The position numbers were made by a program, and so were the translations under genes. Below are positions 16,263 through 24,159 of a stretch of DNA of 63,522 nucleotides, in pieces. Each line of letters starts with the position of its first letter. Positions within the stretch are counted from its first letter, which is position 1. The DNA lies in assembly GCA_038246545.1 (NCBI GenBank), contig JBBRVW010000030.1, positions 1 to 63,522 of the forward strand. Direction: 5' to 3'. The stretch is from JBBRVW01 sp038246545. Its GTDB lineage: Bacteria; Actinomycetota; Actinomycetes; JACCUZ01. The notes under the pieces are model-generated. The model was not told where the DNA came from. It saw only the letters and a list, made by a program, of their open reading frames with translations, and did no database searches.

Positions 16263-16469
16263 GCCCGGCTCGGCGACGTGTCGGCACCCACCCTGGTCCT
16301 GATGGACGAGCAGGATCCCGACTTCCCGAACCCCCGGGCCGAGGCGGACTGGATCGCGCAGGCAATGAACGGCAGGGTGGTCATGGTCGCCGAAGCCGGC
16401 CACTACCCGCAGTCGCAGCAGCCGGAGTCCACCACCAGCGCCGTGCTGGTCTTCCTGACCACGGTGAAC
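16263..16469 (+). pseudogene. Remnant (C-terminal part) of an alpha/beta hydrolase
   Basis: The plus strand encodes about 69 residues that match the end of an alpha/beta hydrolase: VSAPTLVLMDEQDPDFPNPRAE with the acid Asp, then VVMVAEAGHYPQSQQPEST with the catalytic His. The nucleophile half is absent and no natural start is present. It abuts the MFS remnant head-to-head, so the 5' ends of both genes were probably lost in one deletion. Confidence 0.7.
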
Positions 16470-16506
16470 CCTCGCGCCTTGCCCCGGACTCACCGAGACC
16501 CGAGTC

Positions 16507-17115
16507 GTGGAAGCGGCCGAGCACCTGGCCGACGAGGTGGGCCTGTCCAGGTTGACCCTGACCGGCCTGGCCCAGCGGCTCGGCGTCCGCCAGCCCTCGC
16601 TCTACAAGCACATCGAGAGCATGGAGCACCTGCACCGCAGCATCAGCGTGCGAGCCAAGGACGAACTGGCCGGTGCCCTGGGCCGGGCCGCGGTCGGGCG
16701 CTCCCGCGGCGACGCCATCGTGTCGATGTCGCAGGCCTACCGGGACTGGGCCACGGCGCACCCCGGTCGTTACGCCGCGGCTCAACGCGCACCTGCTCCG
16801 GGGGACGCCCACAACGAGGTCGCCAGCATGGCCGTCGTCCAGGTGCTCACCGACGTCCTGGCCGGCTACGACCTGCACGGCGACGACGCCATCGACGCCA
16901 TCCGCTCCGGCCTGCACGGCTTCAGCGTCCTGGAGACCAGCGGCGGGTTCGGGCTGCCCCTCGACATCGACCGTAGCTACGACCGGCTGGTCCACGGTCT
17001 CCTCGCCGCCCTCACCAGCTGGGACGACGAGGCCGGCGCCGACGAGGGCCAGCTCAGGACCACCACACAGCAACCGGCTCCATCCCCGAGAGCCGCTGCC
17101 GAAACAACGGCGTGA
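16507..17115 (+). CDS. TetR-family transcriptional regulator
   Basis: Regulator of 202 residues. The N-terminal HTH reads LSRLTLTGLAQRLGVRQPSLYKHIESM (about residues 14-40), and the C-terminal domain is of the WHG type (YRDWATAHPGRYAAAQRAP ... GLHGFSVLETSGGFGLPLDIDRSYDRLVHGL). The GTG at 16507 is the first usable start. In-frame codons before it spell LTETRV, which looks like the original N-terminus, but no ATG/GTG remains there because the hydrolase remnant directly precedes it. The start region may thus be damaged. TetR regulators of this type often control the neighbouring efflux or reductase genes. Confidence 0.75.
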   Translation: MEAAEHLADEVGLSRLTLTGLAQRLGVRQPSLYKHIESMEHLHRSISVRAKDELAGALGRAAVGRSRGDAIVSMSQAYRDWATAHPGRYAAAQRAPAPGDAHNEVASMAVVQVLTDVLAGYDLHGDDAIDAIRSGLHGFSVLETSGGFGLPLDIDRSYDRLVHGLLAALTSWDDEAGADEGQLRTTTQQPAPSPRAAAETTA

Positions 17116-17139
17116 ACGCCCGAGGCAACCGACCTCGAG

Positions 17140-17577
17140 GTGCGCCGGTCTGCGGTGGTGTCGGGCGCCGGGATCCTGCTCCTCGCGCTTCTGGCGGGAG
17201 CTGACTACGTCGGTGTGATCCAAGGGCTGGTCACGAACGGCGACACGACGCTGACAGCCGCCGCGGCCTTCGGCACCGACCAGCGATCCACCCAGGCACT
17301 GAAGATCGAGACCTGCCAGGACATCTGGAGTGTCGGGTACGTCCTGATCGGGCTGCACCTCGACCTGATCGGGATCCTCGCCTACCGGTCCGGCTACGTC
17401 CCGCGGGTCATCGGTGTCCTGCTCGTCATCGCCGGAGCCGGCTACCTCGTCGACACCTTCGGCGGGCTGCTCATCGAGCGCTACACCCTCACCGTCGCCA
17501 GCGGTTCCTTCGTCGGTGAGGCAGTGCTCATGCTGTGGCTGCTGATCAAGGGCCGATCTGTCACGTTGACCGCGTAG
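17140..17577 (+). CDS. Shortened DUF4386-like membrane protein
   Basis: Protein of 145 residues with about four hydrophobic segments. The second half matches DUF4386 proteins well (CQDIWSVGYVLIGLHLDLIGILAYRSGYVPRVIGVLLVIAGAGYLVDTFG). Family members are normally about 220-240 residues. Here the first helix (VVSGAGILLLALLAGADYVGVI) runs straight into the DQRSTQAL segment that usually follows two or three more helices, suggesting an internal in-frame deletion. The GTG at 17140 lies 24 bases after the TetR stop and the two are probably cotranscribed. Function unknown. Confidence 0.6.
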   Translation: MRRSAVVSGAGILLLALLAGADYVGVIQGLVTNGDTTLTAAAAFGTDQRSTQALKIETCQDIWSVGYVLIGLHLDLIGILAYRSGYVPRVIGVLLVIAGAGYLVDTFGGLLIERYTLTVASGSFVGEAVLMLWLLIKGRSVTLTA

Positions 17578-17616
17578 CGAAGGACGCGGCGGCGGGCGTC
17601 GGCGCACAATGGACAC

Positions 17617-17880
17617 GTGGGCCTGATCACGCGGATCGGCCGGGCACCCGGTGTGCGCCGGCTGGTGCGCAAGCGCGTGGGCGACGGCGTCGTCGCCGAG
17701 AGCCCGGACCCCGAGGACCTCGACCCGCGATGGTGCGGCGACTGCGAGCGCGAGGTGCTGCTCGGCTTCGCCACCTGCCTCGCCTGCGGTGGCGAGCCGC
17801 TGACAGCTGTCGAGCCGGCCCGCCGGAGCGGCGACGCTCCCCCGCCCCCCGGGCACGGGCCCACCTCCTGGAGGCTGTAG
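17617..17880 (+). CDS. Small protein with a CxxC...CxxC zinc-ribbon motif
   Basis: Possible 87-residue protein starting at a GTG. An arginine-rich N-terminus (MGLITRIGRAPGVRRLVRKR) precedes WCGDCEREVLLGFATCLACGG, two CxxC knuckles 12 residues apart that could bind one zinc. The C-terminus is proline-rich and probably disordered. I know no named family. It is supported by coding-like third positions and the paired cysteines; the start is uncertain. Confidence 0.45.
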   Translation: MGLITRIGRAPGVRRLVRKRVGDGVVAESPDPEDLDPRWCGDCEREVLLGFATCLACGGEPLTAVEPARRSGDAPPPPGHGPTSWRL

Positions 17881-17970
17881 ACGTCGTCCACCAGCCCGAG
17901 CCCCGATGAGTTTCCGGTCCGCTCCGGTCGGCCCTGGGTAGGACCTACCGGACGACCGAGGGAGAACGAC

Positions 17971-18579
17971 ATGGGCAAGGTCATCGCCAACGCATCGATG
18001 TCGCTGGACGGCTACATCGCCAAGGACGACAACACGATCGGCCGGCTGTTCGACTGGCTGCAGAACGGTGACGTGGTGATCCCCACTCCCGCGGAGGACT
18101 TCGCCGTCCACCTGAGCCCGCAGAGCGCCGAGCACTGGAACCGCTGGATCTCCGACATCGGGGTGCTGATCTGCGGCCGGACACTGTTCGACTTCACCGG
18201 CGGGTGGCAGGGCCGGCACACCCTGGACGTACCGGTCGTCGTCGTCACCCACGAGGCGCCCGCGGACTGGGTCGAGGCCCACCCGGACGCGCCGTTCCAC
18301 TTCGTCACCGACGGGGTCGAGGCGGCGGTCGCGAAGGCGCAGGAGATCGCCGGCGACAGCACCGTCGCGGTGGCGGCCGGCACCATGGCGCGGCAGTGCC
18401 TGGAGCTCGGGCTGCTCGACGCGGTCGCCGTCGACCTGGTGCCGGTGGTGATGGGGAAGGGCCGCCCGTTCTTCGGCGAGATGACGCTCGAGGACGTCAT
18501 GCTCGGCGACCCGACGAGTTGCGTCCAAGGCGACCGGGTCACCCACCTGATGTTCCCCGTGACCAAGCGGGACAGCTGA
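17971..18579 (+). CDS. Dihydrofolate-reductase-like protein (RibD C-terminal domain), paralog 1
   Basis: Stand-alone RibD-C/DHFR-fold protein of 202 residues. Family segments are visible: ANASMSLDGYIAKDDN at the N-terminus, LICGRTLFDFTGGWQG in the middle, and TVAVAAGTMARQCLELGLLDAVAVDLVPVVMGKGRPFF toward the end. Such proteins bind NADPH and reduce pterin- or pyrimidine-like or other substrates; the real substrate is usually unknown. ATG at 17971 is preceded by GGGAGAACG. It lies just upstream of a second paralog in the same direction. Confidence 0.85.
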   Translation: MGKVIANASMSLDGYIAKDDNTIGRLFDWLQNGDVVIPTPAEDFAVHLSPQSAEHWNRWISDIGVLICGRTLFDFTGGWQGRHTLDVPVVVVTHEAPADWVEAHPDAPFHFVTDGVEAAVAKAQEIAGDSTVAVAAGTMARQCLELGLLDAVAVDLVPVVMGKGRPFFGEMTLEDVMLGDPTSCVQGDRVTHLMFPVTKRDS

Positions 18580-18604
18580 TGCAGGACTCGACGGAAGGCC
18601 AGGC

Positions 18605-19168
18605 ATGAGCACGCTCACGGTCGACATTTTCGTGTCCGTCGACGGCTGGGCAGGTTCGGACGGCCTGCCCGGCTACTTCGGCTACCTGGGCCCCGAGCTG
18701 CAGGACTGGATCACCGCCGAGGCGGACGACCTGCACGACCTGGTGATGGGACGGCGCACCTACGAGCTGCTGGCCGACCTGCCGACCGAGGCGCAGGACG
18801 ACGGCTGGCGGCGGATGGCCGAGACCGACAAGGTCGTCTTCTCGACCTCCCTGCGCGAGGTGTCCTGGGCCAACACCCGGATCGTTGCCCGTGACCTCCT
18901 CGACGAGATCCGCAGCATGAAGGCCGACGGCGACCTGCCGTTGCGCACGGCCGGCAGCCTCTCGCTCGCCCGGCAGCTGATGGCGGCCGGGCTGGTCGAC
19001 CGGCTCCGGCTGATGGTCTTCCCCCTGGTCGCCGGGGACGCGGGGCGCGAGCCGTTCTTCGCCGACATGGCCGCCGCCGACCTCGAGCTGGTCGACCACC
19101 GCGTGCTCGACGGCCGGGTGCTCCTGGCGGAGTACCGCCCCACCGGTCGCGACATCCCACGGGCCTGA
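18605..19168 (+). CDS. Dihydrofolate-reductase-like protein (RibD C-terminal domain), paralog 2
   Basis: Stand-alone RibD-C protein of 187 residues: TVDIFVSVDGWAGSDGLPGYFGY, HDLVMGRRTYELLADL, LPLRTAGSLSLARQLMAAGLVDRLRLMVFPLVAGDAGREPFF. It begins 25 bases after the first paralog, so the two are likely cotranscribed. Its closest look-alike in the window is the leftward paralog at 19648-20226, which shares the FDIF.S(L/V)DG opening and the PLRS/T.GSL segment. Confidence 0.85.
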   Translation: MSTLTVDIFVSVDGWAGSDGLPGYFGYLGPELQDWITAEADDLHDLVMGRRTYELLADLPTEAQDDGWRRMAETDKVVFSTSLREVSWANTRIVARDLLDEIRSMKADGDLPLRTAGSLSLARQLMAAGLVDRLRLMVFPLVAGDAGREPFFADMAAADLELVDHRVLDGRVLLAEYRPTGRDIPRA

Positions 19169-19220
19169 ACGACCGCCCGGAAAGGCTCCCGAAACCGATC
19201 CGGCCGCAGAGATCGACGGC

Positions 19221-19236
19221 CTGACTGAACAGTCAG
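19221..19236. promoter_or_regulatory. Perfect TetR-type operator palindrome
   Basis: CTGACTG-AA-CAGTCAG is a perfect 7-bp inverted repeat just upstream (47 bases) of the decayed gcvT-like gene. TGACTGA/TCAGTCA dyads are common operators of TetR-family repressors. Whether the TetR protein at 16507 binds it is unknown. Confidence 0.55.
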
Positions 19237-19282
19237 TCGGATCCGGTCGGTTGCGTCACCCTGGTCGCGAAGCAGGGCGGCG

Positions 19283-19578
19283 ATGATCCAGACGACTCCG
19301 TTCCTCGAACGGCTCGACCGGCGCAACACCACTGGGCTGTGGGGGCACTGGTCCGGCTACCTCTCGGCGCTGAAGTACGAGATGCCGCCGACGAACGAAT
19401 ACTTCGCGGTGCGACAGCGCCGGCTCCTTCGACACCTCGCCGCTGTAGCAGTTCCGGATCGCCGGCCGCGACTCCGAGCGGCTGCTGGCAGCGGGGATGA
19501 CCCGCGACCTCCGCACCTGCAAGCCAGGCCCGGCGCAATACAAGGTGTGGTGCGACGACCGCGGCATCGAACGGCCGA
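19283..19578 (+). pseudogene. Decayed aminomethyltransferase-like (GcvT-family) gene
   Basis: From the ATG at 19283 the frame reads TTPFLERLDRRNTTGLWGHW, SALKYEMPPTNEYFAVR, typical of the N-terminus of GcvT-family tetrahydrofolate-dependent (de)methylases. At about 19415 the frame shifts and continues as GSFDTSPL, an in-frame TAG where relatives have Tyr, then QFRIAGRDSERLLAAGMTRDLRTCKPGPAQYKVWCDDRG. After about 19578 the similarity stops. About 100 of the usual 370 or more residues remain, with one frameshift, one amber codon and a 3' truncation: certainly non-functional. Confidence 0.8.
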
Positions 19579-19647
19579 TGGGCGCCGCCGGCCGAGCCGT
19601 AGCACCGTCTCCGACTGAGCCGTCACCGGGACCGGCACCGGCCTGGC

Positions 19648-20226
19648 TCAGGCGTGCAGGGTGGGCCGGTAGACGAGTTCCTGGGTGTGCCCGTCGAGGG
19701 TCCGGCTCTCGAGCAGCTCCAGGTCGAAGTCGTCCGCACCACCGAAGATCGGCTCCTCACCGGTGCGACCGGTGATGACGGGGAAGAGCGTCACCTGCAC
19801 GCGGTCGACAAGCCCGGCGGCCAGCAGCGCCCAGTTCACCATCAGGCTCCCGTGCGAGCGCAGCGGGACGTCGGACTCCTCCTTGAGCCGGGCGACGAGG
19901 TCGACGGGGTCTTCGCTGACGACGGTCACGTCCGGCCAGTCCTGGGTGCCGTCGAGCGTGGTCGACACGACCGTGGTCGGCAGGCTCCGCATCCGGGCGA
20001 CCCAGGGGTCGCCGATGCCGGACTCCTCGGTGTTCTCGCCGAACATCTGCACGAACTGCCGGTAGGTGTTGGCTCCGAACACCATCCGCTGTTCCCCGCC
20101 GTACGTTGAGAGGCGGTGGTCGAGCAGCTCAGGGCCCTGCTTGCCCCAGTAGCCGCCCCAGTCACCGTGGTGGGAGCCGAAGCCGTCGAGGCTGCAGAAG
20201 ATGTCGAACGTGTAGGTAGCGGTCAC
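19648..20226 (-). CDS. Dihydrofolate-reductase-like protein (RibD C-terminal domain), paralog 3
   Basis: Stand-alone RibD-C protein of 192 residues on the opposite strand: YTFDIFCSLDGFGSHHGDWGGYWGKQGPELL, RMVFGANTYRQFVQMFG, VPLRSHGSLMVNWALLAAGLVDRVQVTLFPVITGRTGEEPIFGG. It contains the expected NADP-binding Gly-rich segment. It is convergent with the gcvT remnant. Its direction and divergence from the paralogs at 17971 and 18605 suggest separate arrival rather than a recent tandem duplication. Confidence 0.85.
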   Translation of the reverse strand: MTATYTFDIFCSLDGFGSHHGDWGGYWGKQGPELLDHRLSTYGGEQRMVFGANTYRQFVQMFGENTEESGIGDPWVARMRSLPTTVVSTTLDGTQDWPDVTVVSEDPVDLVARLKEESDVPLRSHGSLMVNWALLAAGLVDRVQVTLFPVITGRTGEEPIFGGADDFDLELLESRTLDGHTQELVYRPTLHA

Positions 20227-20403
20227 GGCGCTCTCCTCGCGTGCAGTCGATCGGGTCCTCCCGAGACAGACCGTGCACCACCGCAGGACTCATCGCCGGA
20301 GGGCCCCTGGAATGTCCGGGTCGACGAAGGACTGGGTCGCGCAGTCGATCCACGGGATTTCGGCTGGCGGCCGGGGCGCTCCCCGGGTGAGCATGCCCTG
20401 GTG

Positions 20404-20916
20404 ATGGACGAGGCGGATGCCGCGCGCGTGGTCCGCCTGCTCGAGGAGAACGGCGTCAAGTGCTGGGTCCTCGGCGGGTGGGGTGTCGATGCGCTGGAGG
20501 GCCGGGCGACCCGGGCCCACAAAGACCTCGACATCTTCCTCGCCCTCTCGGAGCACGCTCTCGCCTGGCGGCTGCTGCACGAAGACGGCTTCCGGCTCGC
20601 CTACCGCTGGGAGGAGAACGTCGAGCTGCCCGGTGACCTCGACGCGGCAACCCAGCCGACGGCGTACGTCCTACAGCACGTCGACGGTCGCGAGGTTGAC
20701 GTGCACGTGCTCGACGACAGCGCCGAGCCGATGGCAGTGCTGTGGGACCACCGGATCGAGCTGGTGGCCGGCGCCCTCGACGGGATCGGCACGATCGGTG
20801 GGACCGAGGTCCGTTGCCTGTCGGCGCGGATGCAGGTCGTCGCGCACCAGGGCTACGACCTGCCGGCCGACCAGCGGGCCGACCTCGAGCGGGTCGAGCG
20901 GATGCTCGCCCCCTGA
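20404..20916 (+). CDS. Nucleotidyltransferase of the aminoglycoside/lincosamide type
   Basis: Protein of 170 residues with the minimal nucleotidyltransferase signature CWVLGGWGVDALEGRATRAHKDLDIFLALSE: a Gly-Gly-Trp turn followed by the DxD metal pair. A further acidic strand (REVDVHVLDD) could give the third carboxylate. The arrangement resembles ANT(2'')- and Lnu-type antibiotic adenylyltransferases and many uncharacterised relatives. The ATG at 20404 (or the adjacent GTG) gives a protein of family length; the longer frame upstream is non-coding. It is alone in its orientation. Resistance activity is possible but cannot be claimed from sequence. Confidence 0.75.
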   Translation: MDEADAARVVRLLEENGVKCWVLGGWGVDALEGRATRAHKDLDIFLALSEHALAWRLLHEDGFRLAYRWEENVELPGDLDAATQPTAYVLQHVDGREVDVHVLDDSAEPMAVLWDHRIELVAGALDGIGTIGGTEVRCLSARMQVVAHQGYDLPADQRADLERVERMLAP

Positions 20917-21789
20917 GCACAGGTCACGCGGGCGGCCGCCAGGACGCGGAGGATCTCCCGCGAGGTGAGGTCCGCCTCGGTCTCCGGGACGTTGTGCCCA
21001 CTGGTCACCACGATCTGCCGGGCGAGCGGGCTGAGGACCAGCCCCCCCTGCTGGCCCGTGACGTTGGTCTTCTGCTCGTGGTTCTCCCAGTTGTCGCCGT
21101 AGTCGTTGGTGATCACGGTCATCGGGATCCGGCCGATCCGGTGCCGGTGGGTCCAGGCGTAGAGCTCGACGGCGACGTAGTCCCGGTGCTCCTTGTTCAA
21201 CTTCACTGTGGCAGTCGAGCTCCGCAAGCAGCTCCTTCGGCGCCTCCGAGGGGATGATCGCGTGCGGAGTCTCGGCCAGCACGATGCCGACGGTCAGGTC
21301 GGGGTGGGCGTAGGCATAGCTGGTCATGAGGAAGCCGCCGCCCGAGGTGCCGACGAGGACCTACGGCGGCTCCGCCTTGACGGCGGCGAGCATCGCTGTC
21401 AGGTCGCTCAGCAGCTCGGGGGTGCCCCTGCAGCCGGTGGCGTCGTCGCTGGAGCCGTTGCCCCCGCGGTCGTACGCGCAGACCCGGTTCTGCTCGGCGA
21501 TCTGCTTGAAGACGGCGCTCCACTGGAACTGGTCGGCCTCGTCGCCGCTCTCCAGAAGGACGACGGGGCTCCCCTCCCCGCTGCAGCGCACGAACAGATG
21601 CAGACCGCCGCCGATGTCCACCAGCGCCGGGACGTCATAGGTCTCCGTGGAACTAGGGGACGGCGAGGATGCCGAGACGCTCGGCGACGGTGACTGCGCC
21701 GCGGGACCGCCGGCCGAGTCGCTCCCGCCGCACGCCAACAGGGGCAGCACGAGCGCGGCCGCGGCGAGGAACCCGCGGGCGCGCGACAT
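20853..21789 (-). pseudogene. Decayed alpha/beta-hydrolase lipoprotein
   Basis: Starts as a lipoprotein (MSRARGFLAAAALVLPLLACGGSDS), then YDVPALVDIGGGLHLFVRCSGEGSPVVLLESG and VCAYDRGGNGSSD, as in secreted alpha/beta hydrolases. An in-frame TAG at 21361-21363 replaces an expected Tyr just before VLVGTSGGGFLMTSYAYAHP, the nucleophile elbow. Further on the frame shifts near 21205 and resumes as VKLNKEHRDYVAVELYAWTHRHRIGRIPMTVIT. Two independent lesions make a functional product unlikely. The 3' end overlaps the nucleotidyltransferase stop. An intact relative is at 25989-26828. Confidence 0.78.
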
Positions 21790-22163
21790 GCCGACATCCT
21801 GCGCCGATCGCAGCGACAGAGGGGTCCGCCCACAGCGACTGTTCCTGCTGAGGGGCGGGATGCGGCGCTAGGTCCCCTTCGGGCTGTTGATCGTGCCGTG
21901 GTCGGCGAGCTGCCGACGGCGCGCCGCGCTACCCCGACGACGGCCGTATCCAACCGAAGCGCCGTCCGACCGCAGGTTCACGCCGACGGAGGACTTCGGG
22001 GACCGCGAAGCAAATCGGGCTTGCGGGAGTGACAGGGAAGTCGAATGGCGGAGTTCTCCCACCCGGCCTGACCCCAATAGTGACCGGCGCCTGGTGGCTG
22101 CCTTCTCACCGATTCGTCGACCGGGCGGGAGAACACCTGGCACGGACCTCGACGGAGTGACCT
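21790..22163. other. Gene-free stretch left of the IS110 element
   Basis: No convincing gene here on either strand. Short frames have mixed codon third positions and no family resemblance. It separates the decayed hydrolase from the left end of the insertion element and may hold part of that element's non-coding left end. Confidence 0.4.
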
Positions 22164-22172
22164 AGTAGGAGC
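22164..22172. repeat. Direct repeat AGTAGGAGC, left copy
   Basis: Nine bases identical to 23306-23314. The pair brackets the IS110 transposase gene and may be the recombination core or a part of it. Confidence 0.5.
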
Positions 22173-22253
22173 CTGCGCCAACAGGCCCGTCCCTGTCCTG
22201 TCCGACGTCGACCGCACCGTGCCCGCCCTTGCCCTGCGACGAGAAGAGCGGAC

Positions 22254-23304
22254 ATGACCACGATGACACCTGAACCCGGTTCGGTCACGGGCGGCGTCGA
22301 CACACACTTGGACATTCACGTGGCGGCAGCCGTGAACCACCTCGATGGTGTGCTCCCCACGAAGAGCTTTCCGACGACGGCTGCCAGCTACCGCAGGTTG
22401 CTGCGCTGGATGAGGACGTTTGGTCCGCTGCACGCGGTGGGGGTCGAGGGCACTGGCAGCTGCGGGTCCGCGCTGGCCCAACACCTAGCCGAGAACGACG
22501 TCAGGATTGTCGAGGTGTCCCGGCCGAACCGGCAGGTCCGACGCCGCCATGGGAAGACCGATGTCATCGACGCCATCGCCGCAGCTCGAGCGGTGCTGTC
22601 CGGTGAGGCGTCGGCGACCCCGAAAGCGCACAACGGGCCGGTCGAGGCGTTGCGCCTGCTGAAGATCGTGCAGCGCAGCGCCACCAAGTCCCGCACCCAG
22701 GCTGGCAACCAGCTGCGCGCGATCGTGGCCACCGCCGGACGAGCTGCGCTCGAAGCTGCGCGATCTCAAGACCTCGGAGCTCGTGACGACCTGCGCCGCG
22801 TTCCGGGTCCGAGCCGAGGACGACAACCTTGCCACGGTGACCCCGTTGGCGCTGCGCGAGCTCGCCCAGCGCATCCAGCTCCTGGACGAGCAGGTGGCCC
22901 GCACCAGGACCCGACTGGCCCGTATCACCACCTCGGTCGCCCCTCAGCTGGTGGCGCGCAAAGGTGTCGGCCCCGACACCGCCTCGGCGATCCTCATCAG
23001 CGCCGGTGACAACCCGCACCGGCTTCGTGATGAGCGATCGTTCGCCGCCCTCTCCGGGTCCAACCCGATCCCGGCCAGCAGCGACAGGACCACCCGGCAC
23101 CGCCTCAACCGCGGCGGCGACCGTCAACTCAATGCAGCTCTGTGGCGGATCGCGATCGTCCGGCTTGCTACCGATCCCGACACCCGGGCCAACCTTGCCC
23201 GCCGAACTGGAGAAGGCAAGACGAAGACCGAAGCGATCCGCTGCATCAAGCGCTACATCGCGCGCGAAGTCTTCGCGGCGCTACCGCAGACGGCCGCCGG
23301 TTGA
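22254..23304 (+). pseudogene. IS110-family transposase, frameshifted
   Basis: The first frame (22254 to about 22735) carries the RuvC-like DEDD domain: GGVDTHLDIHV, GVEGTGSCG, GKTDVIDAIAAARAV. The second frame (to 23304) carries the Transposase_20 domain: GVGPDTASAILISAGDNPHRLRDERSFAALSGSNPIPASSDRTTRHRLNRGGDRQLNAAL with the conserved Ser region. Around 22735-22742 the frame must change for IVATA to continue into PDELRSKLRDLKTSEL. The family normally uses one uninterrupted frame, so this copy is probably dead unless the sequence contains an error or frameshifting is programmed. Confidence 0.88.
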
Positions 23305-23305
23305 C

Positions 23306-23314
23306 AGTAGGAGC
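23306..23314. repeat. Direct repeat AGTAGGAGC, right copy
   Basis: Second copy of the 9-base repeat, beginning one base after the transposase stop. See 22164-22172. Confidence 0.5.
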
Positions 23315-23566
23315 ATCGGTTATGTTCGTCCACGCCTGCGGACGATCGCGCGTCTTTCCGCCAGCAAGAAGCAGCGCAAGACTGATCCACTGCATCCAGC
23401 CTGAAACTCCGACCTACGAGGCGGATGTGTCCTTCCAACGCTCTCATGAGACAGGAGTGCCCACGTGTCTGGCAGAGCGCCGGCGGAGGTGTCTCATTCC
23501 GTTTTTGAGCGCCGAGAGTCCTACTTGGCGACCGCCGAGGCCCACCCGCGGACCCAGCTCAGAGTG

Positions 23567-23974
23567 TCAGCGGATGCCGGTGTCGCACGGGACGTCGATG
23601 TCGGTGACCGCCCCCGCGGTGACGACGGCATCCATGGACTTGCACGACATCCCCACCTCGGCGGTGACCACGTAGGAACCGGGCGGCACCGCAACCCGGA
23701 ACCGCCCCTTGGCATCCGTGGTGGTCTCGGCAACTGGGTCGCCGGCGCCGTATAGCTCACCGGGCAACTGCTCCGCGATCAGCACCTTGACACCCACCGG
23801 CGGTACGTCCGGGCAGGGCCGTCCCTCGACCTCGACCGGGCACTGTGGACCCAACCGGACCACGCCGGCGACACCGCTCCCAGGCTCCGCGGGAGCCGTA
23901 TCCTCGCCGCAGCCGGAGGTCAGTGCCCCGACAGCGAGCACGGTTCCGCCGAGGAGGAGCCCTGTGGCGCGCAC
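23567..23974 (-). CDS. Lipoprotein with a carboxypeptidase-regulatory-like beta-sandwich
   Basis: Protein of 135 residues from the GTG at 23974. It has a short positive N-terminus, a hydrophobic stretch (TGLLLGGTVLAVGALTSGC) and a lipobox, so it should be a surface lipoprotein. The mature part, GVAGVVRLGPQCPVEVEGRPCPD ... DAKGRFRVAVPPGSYVVTAEVGMSCKSMDAV, looks like a small carboxypeptidase-regulatory/transthyretin-like fold with two Cys pairs. A GTG 18 codons upstream would add a segment with atypical codons (agg, gta, cgt), so I prefer the shorter form. Function unknown, probably structural or binding. Confidence 0.7.
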   Translation of the reverse strand: MRATGLLLGGTVLAVGALTSGCGEDTAPAEPGSGVAGVVRLGPQCPVEVEGRPCPDVPPVGVKVLIAEQLPGELYGAGDPVAETTTDAKGRFRVAVPPGSYVVTAEVGMSCKSMDAVVTAGAVTDIDVPCDTGIR

Positions 23975-24159
23975 CCGGGTGGGACGTGCGCCACCGGGTA
24001 CTCGTTCCCTACGGCAGTCCAGCCGCACATGTGCGGTGCGGTCGCGTCGCGGGACGCGATCGGCGCGTTCCCGCGTGCGTCCTGGAGTGCGTCACTTCGC
24101 CGCCTGTGCCACGTGCGCACCGGTCCGCAGATTTCCTTGAACGCTGGCAGCATTGCCTC

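Larger units (their letters stand above)
22164..23314 (+). mobile_element. IS110-family insertion element (approximate limits)
   Basis: The element is defined by a frameshifted IS110 transposase. AGTAGGAGC stands 82 bases before the transposase start (22164-22172) and again 1-9 bases after its stop (23306-23314). IS110 elements lack long terminal inverted repeats, so this short direct repeat is the best boundary marker. If the true left end lies further left, the non-coding leader would be longer. The leader starts with a small stem-loop (GCCTG at 22171, CAGGC at 22182), in the place where IS110 elements encode their guide (bridge) RNA. Confidence 0.55.

Noticed and set aside
23305..23566. 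Small genes between the IS110 transposase and the lipoprotein
   Set aside because: Short frames there have mixed codon use, no start signals and no recognisable family.
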